Below are positions 1 through 12,057 of a DNA stretch of 64,000 nucleotides, in pieces; position 1 is the first letter of the stretch; each line of letters begins with the position of its first letter. The notes under the pieces were generated by a model that saw only the letters and a list, made by a program, of their open reading frames with translations, did not search any database and was not told the origin of the DNA. The stretch comes from Phoenix dactylifera (taxonomy: Eukaryota > Streptophyta > Magnoliopsida > Arecales > Arecaceae). The DNA is taken from positions 8,466,475 through 8,530,474 of the forward strand of contig NC_052407.1 of NCBI RefSeq assembly GCF_009389715.1, written 5' to 3'. Position numbers and translations under genes: made by a program.

Positions 1-437
1 GAGGACGCGGATGCTTTCCCTGCTCGCCCGGTGTGCGGGCTGGTGTCGGGGTTCCGACCCCACATCAGATGGCGCTAGAGGAAGGACCCCGGCCACGCAC
101 AGACCTTCCCGCTGGGGGGGCTGTGTTGTGGGATGGGGTTCCCAGTTTAGTCCCACATCGGGTAATCAGCGGAAAGGTCTGTGCCTTAAATGGGGGTGCA
201 AACACCTCTTCTCACCGAGGGCCCTTTTGCGGGACAAAACCGTGAGGGTAGAGGGCAACCTCCGCGGACCCCCGCGCCGTCAGGGCTCGGGACTGTCATT
301 GGGCCACGGCCCTGGGCTACCTCCCGCAGACCCGAAGCGGCAATCCCAGAGCGGACAATACCTCGGGGAGGACGCGGATGCTTTTCCTGCTCGCCCGGTG
401 TGCGGGCTGATGTCGGGGTTCCGACCCCACATCAGAA
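1..437. repeat. GC-rich direct repeat (two copies of a ~70-bp unit, 367 bp apart)
   Basis: A unit beginning gaggacgcggatgctt and ending ccccacatcaga occurs at 1-69 and again at 368-436, nearly identical (differences such as ggtgtcgg versus gatgtcgg). The ~300 bp between them are equally GC-rich and unlike the AT-rich sequence that follows. This is either a tandem array with a 367-bp period cut by the window edge, or two ends of a repeat element. The open reading frames across it look like by-products of base composition and match no family I know. The sequence changes abruptly at 437, where it joins the Copia-type element. Confidence 0.6.
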
Positions 438-758
438 TGAATCAAAAAACCGCATGATCTCCGCATCATGTGATCGAACATGCAATCTCTATGTTTGACC
501 GTTGTGATCGAACCCGGATTGAAGAAGAGGAACGGCGACAAGCAAATTAGATTATCATTCAATAAGAAAGGGAATCTTGGTTCCGACACCATGTAAAATA
601 TCAGAAGAGAGAATATGTGAAAGGATTATGTTTTCTCTGTATCTTGTATCAAATTACACTAATACGTACATCACTATATAGCCGAACAGTTTGACTAATA
701 AGAAAATACGAATCATATTCAAACTAGTACAATAACCATACAATAAATATGCTTAACA
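438..758 (-). mobile_element. 5' end of a short-LTR Copia-type retrotransposon (LTR 592-758 plus leader)
   Basis: Read on the minus strand, 758-592 starts TGTTAAGC and ends in TTTTACA, the TG...CA form of an LTR, about 167 bp long. Immediately downstream is TGGTGTCGGAACC, a variant of the Met-tRNA primer-binding site (TGGTATCAGAGC) typical of plant Copia elements. The internal sequence continues to about 438 and contains the start of a reading frame from the Met at 592, then ends where the GC-rich repeat begins. Only one LTR and the leader remain, so this is a truncated fragment. The LTR length suits Copia lineages with short LTRs. Lineage assignment is inference. Confidence 0.5.
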
Positions 759-1614
759 ATATTTAAGATATTAATGATTAATTTGTATGGAATAAATTCA
801 AAACATCTTCCAAACTTCCAGTCTTATTTTGTGTATATATACATATACATACACATACACAAACATACATACACCAACATGGATGCCTACTCCTTCAAAG
901 GATCAAGGTGGAGCCAAGAAGATAAATGATAACTGCGGCATGAGGAATTTGCAATCAATGAAGGCAACTTCCCTTCCTTTCTTCCTTGCTTCTTTTGTAA
1001 AGTTACAGATTGATTAAAGAAGTCAGGTTTGCATCCTCTGCTCAAAAGTTCATAATGCCAATAAAAATTGGCACTTCGGAAAAGGGTATCCCACGTTTGC
1101 TTGCTTCTCTCTTCTTCCAGGATGCTCTAGTTTGATTTACTGATTTGCATTGGCATTGTAGATACCTTGGGAACAGATCAATCAGAAAATTTATCTCCCC
1201 ACGGAATCACAAGATAACATTGTTGATACATGATAGCTACGAACTAACTAAATCTTTACTATGGTATAGTTAAATGGATGATTTGCAGAGGAGACAGAAA
1301 GGTTGAATCAGCTGCTTGTAAAACCTCACTACCATTTTAGGTATCTTTGGATGTCGCAGAACTCGACATGGAGTTCTCACATTGAGTATTGTAACAGGCT
1401 CAAGTGGCTCCAAGGAGGTAATCTCCAGGATTCTCAACTTGTTCCAAGAAAATTGGATCGGGTGAGCATCTAAATGCTTGTTCTACATTTTCTTTATCGC
1501 CACCATCACTCCAGATTTTTCTACCAATTAGAAAGCATGGATCAAAGTTTGACAAACAACATTACTTTAACATGTATTCCAAATTCTTAAAGATTTGAAA
1601 CAAAATGTTTTGTT

Positions 1615-1645
<31 letters not shown>

Positions 1646-1893
1646 CACACACACATGTATGAAAGCTTGTTCAATATGATGTCCACGGAGCACAAATAGG
1701 AATGTCAATAGGCTGGAATCTAATTTCCACGAGCCTAGTTTCAGCTCTATAGAAAATAAGCCACAACATCATCTACACGTATCAAAATCACAATCTGATT
1801 AATGAGGCCTTTACAAGCAACATAAAACATGAACTGCTTTCTTTCTTTATATCAAATTAACTACAGATGCTGGTAACTTACAAGAGCACACAT
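759..1893. other. Intergenic: 3' flank of chorismate mutase with microsatellites
   Basis: No gene is visible. There is a TA/CA-rich microsatellite near 829-880 and a (TC)n run with a short (CA)n tail at about 1617-1655. The part nearest 1893 must contain the 3' UTR of the minus-strand chorismate mutase gene. I could not fix a poly(A) site. Confidence 0.5.
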
Positions 1894-4800
1894 TTAGTCC
1901 AGCCTCCTTAGCAAGTACTCCACTTGAACTTTCTTAGTCAGAGGCATAATCCAGTAGTCATAGAGCTCGGCAACTAAACTGGGTTTTATTTTATATACTG
2001 GTGTGGCATTTTTCTCGCCAACAGTGATCTCCTGCCCAAAGATTCTAGCCTTTACTTCGACTCTCTTTTTGATTGCTGTTTCGACTGATTCATATGTCAG
2101 CAAACGCATCAGCTGATCCCCATCCTGATAAAACCCAATAGAAAAATAATAATAATTTCAGAAGAAAAGATAAGAACAAGTCTGGATTAACTAATAATCA
2201 AAGCGGACAAACTCATAATCTTACTTGTGCTTTTATTGCAGGTTCAAAGACATCAGGTGCCTCTTGGAACTTGGCCTCAGCCACAAACTTGCCGTAGTGG
2301 ATTCTCTTTGACAGAGCCTGCATAAAGAAATCAAGAAATGGTTTATGACCAGACAAAAGAAACTCCCAGACTAACAAGGATAATCCATGGGTTGAGGCTG
2401 CAAACAAAGGGAAATGAAGTGTCGAAGGAGAAGTAACTTTAACAAAAGGAAATCAAGGGCTTTTAGATTTGTTTCTGAGATTGCCAAGCTGATATCTCCA
2501 AATAATAAAAATAAGCACGAGCGCCTCTATGTACCAGCATGTGGATTACTATGTATAATTTGTTTAGGCAGAGCAACAGCCTCAACAGTTTTAATGTTCA
2601 GAACCGCAGAAGACAACTTAAAAACTACACATGTTATTGTAGCATTTAGCAACAAAAAGACAGAATGAATCCGGTAAGCACCTAGAACATCATTCATGCT
2701 GGAAATATCCAATCTCCACATTGTAATTACAATTTAAACAAACAGGATGCAGTCATCTCCCATCCTACATGTTTGCATGTTGGCAACAACGTAGTTCCAA
2801 GCTGTGCAGGATGAGTTATATATCTGACATGCTTGCAGATCAAATTATCCAGAAAATGCATAACATGCCTTTATGTACTTAGTTCATGCATACCTGCAAA
2901 CACATGGTGTCACAAACAGCACTAGATCCACAGTTGCCATCATTTCCTTTCTTAACCAATTTTGGAAGTAATTTACTGAAGTACATGTCCCATAGCTTCT
3001 TATTTATGTTGATGGTATCAGCAACTGGATGCAGTACCTAGATCACATAAAGAAGCCAAATGCTGCTTTAGAATGTTAAAAATTAATTAACAGAAGTGTC
3101 ATTACCAGCAAGCATATGACAAAAGCAGTGATCCTGATCTATCTATAAAACATTTGGTCTCAGTATAAGCCAAAATTCATCATTCTCTTAACTGTTCATC
3201 ATTCTTAACACATTGTATGCCTCAGCAGGGCTGCACCCCATGCAAAATCAAACATGCTGTCTCCCTGTTGAAGCCAGCACGATTACAGGCTTCAATAGCT
3301 ACAGTTAAGAATCCACAAAATAGGAGGCAGGCATTGACAATGGTAAAGAAAAACAAGACAGAAAGGAGAAAGCATGTGATCTGCAACTATAGATAACAAA
3401 TCTTGGGATCAATGGAACAGGTCCTTGTGAAGATGACTGGCATAGCATAAATAAGATAGTTTTACAGCATTTTCCCACTTATGATTGTCATTCTATTTCC
3501 AAGCTGAAATTCATGAGAACAATGTGAAGACAAGTATTTGATGCAATAATAAAGCATCTAAGGTTTGTATCTTGATCCAAAATTTTTAGAGCAATTACTA
3601 TAGAGAGAGCCCACTCATCCCTGGATAGTGAGGTGGAAGTTCACGGTTCGCTGCACAGGAATGGCAAAGGAAGTAAAACTTTCCCCTGGGCTAAGTTTTC
3701 TTGCACTTGCACATACAAGAAAACTTAATCTATGTGGTCAACCATCAGCCACTTACTGGTTTCCTTCAATTACCATTAAACCTATATAAATAAATTAGAC
3801 AAGACTGCTCGTTTAAACTAGTGATCAAATTATTCAAAAATATTGTGGTAAATACCTGCTCACATTTGTTGCAGCAACATGTCAAACAAACTGATATATA
3901 TTCCTTCTATGCTCATGTTATGTAAGCATTCAAAAAGAAGAATACATAATTGCAAACGTGGTTCGATAATTTTTTCATGTGTTTGTCCATACCCTTGGAT
4001 ACTGAATTGGTGGCAACATAGGCTCGGGCAGAGCTTCTGGGAAGAAAGGATGCTCATCTGGGCTCTTGTATCTGCCAACCTAAGTTTCAATAGGAAGGCA
4101 AAAACTTCATCAGGACAAAAAGGGCAAAATAAGTCTCTAAGTACGTTTGATCTCTACATTAAAGATTCCACTTACCTGTGCGTGGAGCTTTTCTGTCTCC
4201 CTAACCATAAACTCGACCAACGAGCCATTAAAACCATCCATGTGGAACACATTGTCATCGTATGTATCAGCATTATAGCAAAATTGCGCTCTCTCTAAAA
4301 GGCTAAATATAATTGTATCTTCTTGGCGAATCAATGAGTGTCTTATTCCATCAAGGGTTAATATTTCACTTTGATCCACTCTTTCCTTCTCCATCCTACA
4401 GATGAATAATATCATAAATGGAAGCCAAGAAATTTTTCTGTAATAAATGAAAACTAAATTTTTAAACATAGAACTGATGCTAATATACATGATCATGATA
4501 CTGGCATTCTAATAGTTGCCATGCCTACATGCAGAGAGTAAAGTATTTACATGCATGTACATGTAATTTAAAAAAGCACTCGTAGCACCACGGTAATAAA
4601 AACAAAAAGAAAACACTGAATGTCTGTTGCATGGTACCACAGTAATAATGCAAATCAATTTTTTTTCTTGTTCATGCTAAATCCACTCTTAGTAAAATCT
4701 AGAAATATTAATTCGTTTCAGTGCATGAAATCAGCAAACAAAATTACAAGGGTTGCACCCACCAAAGCTCGTAGCAATACTAAAACCTCCTCTATGCTCA

Positions 4801-5771
4801 ACATTCTGATATGTTGTTGGTAAAGCAGATTAAACGGATCCCAGTAAAGCTTGAAAGGACCCAATGTATTCCCACCCAAAGTTTAAAGGATCCTGGACCA
4901 AAAATTTAGTCTTCGTTCTTTCTAACTCAAATAAGAAGAGAGGGAGGGGGGAGGGGTGACGGCACAGAGGCAGGATACCTAAAACATTCAGATTGGAGGA
5001 ATAAAAAGAAAACAAGAAACATAATTACGAACACCTGACCCATAGCCTTTAAAAAATCCAAAATAACAAACAAAATCTTATTTTTTAAAAAAAATTCCAA
5101 GGCCCAAAATATGTTTTCTTCCCATAAGAATTGGAAGACCCCTTCATGACGTTCGATTGCAAGTTTTTCTACATGCACATAGCTGATGAATACAAAACAA
5201 AACTTGTTTCATGAAATCAGAAGTTCAGGTTGGATTCAATAACATCCCAAGAAAAAAAAACGAGGGGGCAAAAAACCAAAAAGAACCCAACTTTAATCTT
5301 ATGTGCAGCACAAAGTTAAAAATTAAAAAAAAATATCCAGAAATAATACTACAAAACACCTCCAAGCCATCAAAAATCAGCAGAAACCCAACAGCACAAC
5401 AATAACCAGCCGAACGATCAGATCTACGAAGCAGGAAAAACCATCAGACGAGAAATAAAATCAGAAATATACGATTCCAAAAACCCAGAAAGCAATCAGA
5501 CGAAAAAAGGAGGCCTGATTTGACCAAAGCCAATGAAAAATCGATAAACGGGCGAAAAAGGAGCGGCCTTTTTATACCTGACGGGCTTCTCGGAGCTTTG
5601 GATTGCATGGAGCTTCAACCCCGGGGAGGATGATACAAGATAACCAATGTTCGATCTTCCCATGGTTCTACGTATTGGGACGCCGAAGAGACGCGGGATC
5701 GAGGGCTTAAAGAGCTTGCCCTCAATTGGATATGAAGAAAAGGAGGAGCCATTCGAGAGCTTCAACTCCAT
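1894..5771 (-). CDS. CM: Chorismate mutase, plastid type (AroQ fold, 6 exons, 322 aa)
   Basis: Converts chorismate to prephenate, the committed step to phenylalanine and tyrosine, in the plastid stroma. Exons: 5771-5578, 4395-4176, 4079-3993, 3037-2894, 2317-2225, 2124-1894; all junctions are GT/AG and keep frame (969 nt). Residues 1 to about 62 are Ser/Arg-rich and acid-poor, like a transit peptide. The AroQ domain follows, with family residues aligned from memory to yeast: R83 and E90 ([11 protein letters not shown]), R220 and K231 ([15 protein letters not shown]), E261 ([10 protein letters not shown]), ending [13 protein letters not shown] at 204-207 matches the effector-site glycine/serine of regulated enzymes, so Trp activation and Phe/Tyr inhibition are likely (inference). 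The position of yeast Glu246 reads Gln (Q313). Length matches plant plastid enzymes (about 320-340 aa). A cytosolic isoform would lack the leader. Confidence 0.95.
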
Positions 5772-5913
5772 AAGAGTAATGGAAGAGAGGTTGGAGACGA
5801 GGACTGGGATCGGGAGAGGAAAGAGGAAAGGGAAACAGGAGAGGTAGATGAATTGACAAAGAAGCAGGGGAAACGGGAAATGGAGCCGAAAAGCGGAGGC
5901 TGATGGAGTGGGG

Positions 5914-5921
5914 TATTTATA
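5914..5921 (-). promoter_or_regulatory. TATA box of the chorismate mutase gene
   Basis: On the minus strand the sequence reads CCCTATAAATACCCC, with TATAAATA at 5921-5914, about 143 bp upstream of the start codon at 5771. That would put transcription start near 5885 and give a 5' UTR of about 110 nt, purine/pyrimidine-biased with CCT/TCC runs. Placement rests only on motif and spacing. Confidence 0.65.
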
Positions 5922-7670
5922 GGGAGAAGCGGCAATGGCGTGTATCGGCGGGCCCGAGCCGGCAATTGGGCGTCAAATCTGGGTTAGGTAAGAGGGGCTG
6001 GTAGGCGGGTGAGGTAGGTGGGGTTTGGGGCTGCTCTCGCCTGGGTCTAATTAAATTTATTCCAATTGGACTAACAAATAATTAGGCCCATTTTATTATC
6101 GGCCGAGGTAGATCATTTGGTAGGTATGCGAATAATCAATCCTTGAATTGAAGATGCCTAAGATGAATTGTAGTTGTGTCACCATGATGTGCATTGATGT
6201 TGTGGATAATCAAAATCATCCCATGGAACAAGGAAACTAGTGGGATCACTGCAATGTGTAATTTGATTGTGTCAATATGACAAGCAAGAAACCAGTCTTC
6301 ACTATCATGCATCAACACATTATCACACCAGTTCATTGTGATATCAAAGATTCAAAGATTCAAAGATTCAAAGATATACCCATTCAAATGTGTCATTTAG
6401 GATTTTACCTACGCTCCTTGTAAAAGAGAAACAATTATATTTTCTAACCTGCATTAAACCACCATATTAGATACGACATACACAAGATATGTTGAAGAGG
6501 AGTCACACCCCTTCAATGTCCCAATCCTAGGCAGAATAGGAGAGCGTCTCACCTCCTAATCTCGCCCTTTTTATTTTTAGCGTCTCACCAAGGGAAAGAA
6601 GTCTCTTCTTTTCGTGATCTCTCTTTCACAAATCTTTGGAATTTTTTCAAATAAATCTGATATGATTTCATTCATCAAAACCTCATATTATAAAGAGAGA
6701 GAGAGGTTGGCATAATTGGAAGTTACAATCAAATTTACTTGGACTCAAAATTAGATAAGAAGACCTTTTAAAATTCAAATCTAATGATAAACTACCTAAA
6801 CAACTTGCCAATTAAATGTTGGACAAGTGTCACCCCCTCTTGGTGTGTGGATTGGAGTTTTGGGAGAGAAAACTCCAACCGCATACAAGTCCTACTTCAT
6901 TTAGGACTTCTCCCTTGCTGCATGGAGTTCATCCTAGTGTCTTTAGGACTTTATCCCATGAGACACGTGGAGCAATCCTACATAACTAAAGACCCAATCA
7001 ATGCTTGGAATCAACCTAATTGGGCATTGAAGACTCTAATCAATTGTGAACTAATTTTACTTATTACAAGGACTCAATCTCACCACAATTTGCACTCAAT
7101 ATTACTCACACGACTAACCAAATGCCTCACGCACAAGGACTCAATCCTCTCACACATGGACTCAATCACACAACTCCTAAATTAAATCAGGACCCTTCAA
7201 CACCTTGGACTCAATTAAATCAGGCTTTGGGACAACTAATCCTAATGCGACTTGATGCTGAAAATTTTGGACCCACTGTAATTTGTTGCTAGAACTTTGT
7301 GGACCCAATATAATTTGGTGTTCACCCAAGAAAGGGACTTAATCACCACGCGTGCCTCCAGCTTAGGCTCATGCTCTTGCATCACAATGTACACTATTAT
7401 AGTATCATATCAGGTCCAGTTGCCAATGGTGTTTTACATCAATATTGAAATCATGTTTTGCCAAAATACACGAAATGCCCCAGTGCTAGAGATCGACCCA
7501 AGAGATGTGGAGACCTAATAGCTACGAGAATAGATAGCGCAACTACAGGTGGGGATCGTGCAGTTGGTTGTGGTCGCAGCCTTAAAGGATCATATCAAGA
7601 GGATGATATGCCATTGGGTACATCTTTCAATCACCTTACCAACCCTGTCCACTAATAGGCTCTAAATCAA
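5922..7670. other. Intergenic, repeat-derived; possible LTR/leader of the gypsy remnant
   Basis: No intact gene. 5922-6050 is GC-rich upstream sequence of chorismate mutase. A small tandem repeat, tcaaagat x4, lies at 6344-6375. From about 6480 to 7400 the sequence has LTR-like texture (GAGAGAGA near 6692-6703, recurring 'ggactcaat' phrases at 7077-7210). It ends in agtatcatatcagg near 7400, a poor match to the Met-tRNA primer-binding site. It directly precedes the gag remnant, so it may be that element's decayed 5' LTR and leader. Confidence 0.3.
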
Positions 7671-9060
7671 AGACCAATTCATCTTCTTCCGACTGATAAT
7701 CGAGTCTCGCAAGATCATGAGAGGCTCTTCAGCTTCAAAGCAAAGCTTTCTAAATTTCACGGGAAGCTCAATCCAAAGAACCTCCTCGACTGGATCACCA
7801 TCATCGAGAGGTTCTTTGAAGTTATGGGCATTCACGACAACAAGAACAAGAAGGCTGTAGCCTTAAAATTATGAAGCTATGCATTTATATGATGGAGAAT
7901 ATTTAGCGCTCTCATGAGTATTAAAAAAATAAAAATCATTGATCGATCAAAGATAGGGAAGCATCTATTTCGCCACTTCCTTTTAGTGGATCACTCTCTC
8001 TCTCTATCAATCTTATATGAATCTTAGATCGGACGAAAGGGGCATTGCTAACTACTCTAAGGAGTTTTTAAAACTCTTTGCTTTGGCATGACCACATGAA
8101 AATTAATGAACTTATGTAGCATATTATCTAAATAGATTATAAGTTTCGATCCATGATGATATTGTTGATCACACTATGTGGTATGTGAATGATGTTTATC
8201 ACAAAATGACGCATGCAGAGAAGAAACTATGGCACGCTCAAATGGTAAGAAAGGAATCGATGCTATGGCATGTTCGTGCCATAGCGCATGCTACCTTTTC
8301 TCATCCAACAATTCCACAAGTAACTACCTGTGATATGTTATATCCGAAGATAGTATCTAAGTTGATAAGGAGAAGATCAGAGCCATTAATGAATGGCTAA
8401 ATCCTCAAAATATCCATAGATTTTAGAGTTTCTATAGCCTTTCTTCATCATATATATTGGTGCTTCATTAAAAACTTTTTTATTGATGCTCCTACTACCG
8501 ACTATATAAAGTAAGTAAAGTTAATATACGCATCCAACTCGAGAAGAGCCTCTACAAATTAAAAGAATTAATAATAAACCACCTTAGCACTACTTGACTT
8601 TGACAAAGTGTTTGAGATGCAGCATGATGCATCTAAGAATGGAATCAGCATATTTTTTTCTCAAGAAGGCCTTGATCCATGGCCTACTTTAGTGAAAAGT
8701 TGAATAAGAACTATATCTACTGCTCTAGCTGCATTGTAGAGTTTTCTACTATTTTACAGGCATTGTGAGGTGACATTGGAAGCTATATCTCTAACAAGAT
8801 GATTTTGTAATATACTCTAAACATGAGACATTGTCCTTTCTTAATGGAAATCACCTTCACGATTAAGCACAAGTCCAGCATGATGAATCAAGTGGCACAT
8901 ACACTTAGTCACCAAAAATTCTACTTGGTACTCTCTCTACAGAGATAGTAATTTTTGGCCTACTAAAAACTTATAGAAAGAAGATTTTTTTTTGAGTATA
9001 GAGATACTCGTAACTTCTCTCTAAGACTTTTTTTTCTTTAGAATTTAACTTTACATCCCT
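7671..9060 (+). mobile_element. Degenerate Ty3/gypsy retrotransposon (gag and RNase H pieces)
   Basis: Reading through several stops and shifts, 7690-8270 gives a gag-like series: KFHGKLNPKNLLDWITIIER, then FFEVMGIHDN, then ANYSKEFLKLFALA, then DDIVDHTMWYVNDVYHK. This is the capsid-region pattern of plant Ty3/gypsy elements. 8590-8940 gives RNase H phrases of the same pol family: FDKVFEMQHDASKNGIS, then AYFSEKLNKNY, then a degenerate QVAHTLSH. Protease and most reverse transcriptase are missing between the two parts, so the element is internally deleted as well as full of stops. It is non-coding today. Confidence 0.75.
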
Positions 9061-10530
9061 ATTATTTTATGGGAGAGAAAATCATCGAAGAACTACACTC
9101 TTGATGATTAGAGGAATTTTTGGATAGGACAAAACCATGGCTTTGGTGGAAAAAAGTATCATTGCCCCCGACTGCATCATGACGCAATTTTGATTATAAT
9201 AAGATGTTGAATCTATCAGATAGCTAAAATTCATATGCCAAAATGGATGGAAGATATTTGCAAATGGAGACCCCATAGAATCCTGATAAGCCCTCCCATC
9301 GAAGGCTTGACCTGCTGGCACGGTGAGGCACACTAAAGCTAGATATGATGGCAGTGACTATATTGGCCATGTAAAAGGGAGGTTGAAGGAGGGCAGCAAG
9401 ACCTTATACTTTAGCTAATGAAGAATTGTCTTTGAATTGGTTCTAGTTGACGAGCAAGCAGAAGTCGTCAACGCAAATGTGGTCTTCCACCATGAGGGAG
9501 TGGACTACCCCATTGCTGGAAAGATGCCCGGTGGTTCATGAGCCAACCTTTCTTGCTTTATGGGCCATTATGGAGGAGACATCATCCACTTTGATAGAGC
9601 GGCCAACACCTTGCAGGTAGGCCACTCGGTCCAATAGGTGCAAATGCCAACTATCTCCCCTATGAGCAGGAGGAAGGCCTTGATGCATGATAGATGGTTA
9701 GGAATGGTGATAAGAGGGTTTAGTTGTTGATGTTGCATGGAGGGAGAGTGGAAGCTCTAGGGGTCGGATTGAGAGATTTTGCTAGTTGTGACTCAGAGAT
9801 GAGACGGTGTTTTGCAAGTTCTCGGCAAGTTTCCTATACAAAAACACTAGAAATAGTGAAGTGGGTTATGGCTGGTCAGTTTGAGGTGATCTTGGATTCT
9901 ATAGTAGAAAGACCCCTAGTATAAAAGGAGTCGCTTGTAAGGTGGGGGGAAGGTAGTTTGAGTTAGGTATGAGGGAGGTATGGTGAGAGAGCAGTTATGA
10001 GGTGAGGGTTTAATGCCTAAGATGGGCTAGAGAGGCACCACTTTATGAACGGCAGGGGCATCTTGAGATGTACCATATCGAAGGATGTCGACGCAGGATT
10101 AGCTACTATACTAAGTCTAGGAGGTAAGCATCTTCAGCTATTGCTGGATTGAAAATATTAGAGGCTTATGGGCATGCAGCTTTTGATGAGGTGAGGATGG
10201 CTCCAAGGGGGTCTCGAAGCGACTCGAGTGCAAGCCCCACCGGGAGCAAGTTTAATTAGAAGCTTTAAACAAGTGAGGGGTTTTCATTTGCTGGTGAGGA
10301 GGCATGACCTGCAAGGGGATCTAGGGTGTGGGGAGGAGAGGAGGTAGTTGGGAGAGCATGGGAGGAGGAGATGGAGGAAGAGGGGATGGAGGGTAGTAGA
10401 TTTGGATGAGATAGACACTTTTTTTCTCTCTTTCCACTGATCTTTCTATATCTAAATTTTTTATTGTAAAATAAACCTAAATATTATCACAACGATTGAG
10501 TAACCTGGCTGGTATTGAATGGATGGTAGT
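9061..10530. other. Intergenic; unresolved, possibly repeat-derived
   Basis: No gene can be supported. On the minus strand about 9640-9440 reads GRSIKVDDVSSIMAHKAR followed by broken sequence. This faintly recalls the DUF4283 region of plant LINE ORF1 proteins, but neighbouring frames do not support it. The stretch 9940-10440 is G/A-rich with no reading frame of note. Confidence 0.25.
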
Positions 10531-10539
10531 TGATGTGCG

Positions 10540-12057
10540 TGCTTTGAAATGGCATAGAGTGTCTTCAAGAAAATGGTCAAGAAGGATTTTATCTCTTGAA
10601 ATTTCTATGGTTCGAGGATAGGCGATGAATGGACATGATGAAAGGCACTTGACCTCTTTGTTCAAATGAAGAGAGAAGGGATCTGGTCTGATGGTGTGAC
10701 ATTCATTGGTGTTCTATGTGCCCACATGGGACTCATTGAAGAGTGTTGATACTACTTCTCCATTATAGAGAGATTATGGCAATGCCTTCGAGATAGAAAA
10801 CTATGGTTGCATGATTGACCTTCTAGGACAAGGGGGGCTTCTGAATGAGGCCTTTGACCTCATCAAGATTATGGCTTTAGATCTTATTGCAATTATATGG
10901 GCACACTTCTTGGCGCATGCCAAGTGTATAATAATATATACCTTACTAAGAAGGTGGTCAATCGGTTGCTCAAAATAGAGTCAACATATGCTAAGAATTA
11001 TGACATCTTGTCAACTATCTATGCATAGGAATGCCAATGGGGATGGATACCCGAATATTTTATCTATCTCTGAATCAAACAGGATGGTTTAACCGAAATT
11101 AAATGGCGATGGCTTCATTGATAGTTTTAAAAATCTAAAACTATTTGGTTTTGGCTTCAAATTTAGTTTTGATGTATTCCTTGACTAGAACCTAACTCGA
11201 AACCGAATCTGAAACCGAACCCGAAACTGAACATACCCGATATCCCTTAGAATTCTTTATATTTAGTATAAATCCTAGCTCTCTATCCTATTCAATCTGG
11301 ACCATCCATAGACCATGGATGGATAAATTACTAAATGGATAAACCCTAGAGGCCTCACTTTGGCTCTTCTTTGTGATTATTGTGATTGTTAGACTTCTTT
11401 TCTTTGATGTAATTGGACTTGTTTTAAACTTGGCGTATTATTTTTGTTGAATGGTTGTATTATTATTCTAGAATTATTGAGTTTGTTGGTCGATTGTGTT
11501 CTAATTTTAAAATTATTGAGTTTATCGGATGGTTGAATTATTATTCTTGGACATATTTATTAGTTGAGTTGGTATAAATTATATAAAAATTATAGATGAT
11601 ATCTTTAATTTAGATATTTATCTAAAAAATTTTGAAATGGATAAAAAAAAGTTAAATAGTTTTCAATTTTTTGGTTTATGTTTTGGTCTCGTGGTTTTTT
11701 CTAATAACAGTTATATTTTTTTTATTTCAAAAATTATTCGGCTTCGATGTTAGTTTCAGAAAGCGGTGGTGGATTTTAGATTCAATTTTAGTTTTTCACT
11801 AATCATATTGGATCCATCCCGTTGACATCCCTATCTAGTAAGCAACTGGCCATTGAAATTGTGTGCTAAAACAAAGATTAAGAGAAAAGGCACAGGCACA
11901 TACAAGCCAACAGCTTCCTTCATGCTGGATTGAGCTCAATGATATGGTCCATGAGTTTATAGCTGGAGAAAGAAGAAACCTACGTTCGCAAGAAATTTCG
12001 GATAGGTTGGGAAAGCATCTTAAGCAACTTGTTTATGTCCCAAGGCCCTATTTGTAA
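10540..12057 (+). pseudogene. PPR (E-class) pseudogene, split by an inserted element
   Basis: 10540-11027 reads, across shifts and stops, as the C-terminal part of a PLS-class pentatricopeptide protein: VFKKMVKKDFIS, FVQMKREGIWSDGVTFIGVL, YGCMIDLLGQGGLLNEAFDL, IKIMALDLIAIIWAHFL, then KVVNRLLKIES and YAKNYDILSTIYA. The frame is then interrupted by an ~810-bp element at 11028-11838. Right after it the homology resumes: SKQLAIEIV and, at 11930-12055, SCWIELNDMVHEFIAGE and QEISDRLGKHLKQL, the E/E+ region that normally follows. The N-terminal repeats are missing. It is not closely similar to the intact PPR gene at 38851-40989 in the parts I compared, so it is probably a separate retro- or segmental copy. 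Confidence 0.8.
11028..11838. mobile_element. Non-autonomous DNA transposon with terminal inverted repeats (hAT-like)
   Basis: The left end reads taggaatgccaatgggg followed by atggatacc. The reverse complement of the right end reads tagggatgtcaacggg followed by atggatcc, so about 20 of 25 bases agree. The flanks tctatgca (left) and tctagtaa (right) resemble a worn 8-bp target duplication, which would suit hAT elements. No transposase frame exists inside; the interior is AT-rich. The element sits exactly where the PPR pseudogene's homology breaks, which independently supports an insertion. Confidence 0.65.

Noticed and set aside
9440-9730. Possible LINE ORF1 (DUF4283-like) on the minus strand
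   Set aside because: Only one short phrase fits; neighbouring sequence and frames do not, so it is described only as unresolved.
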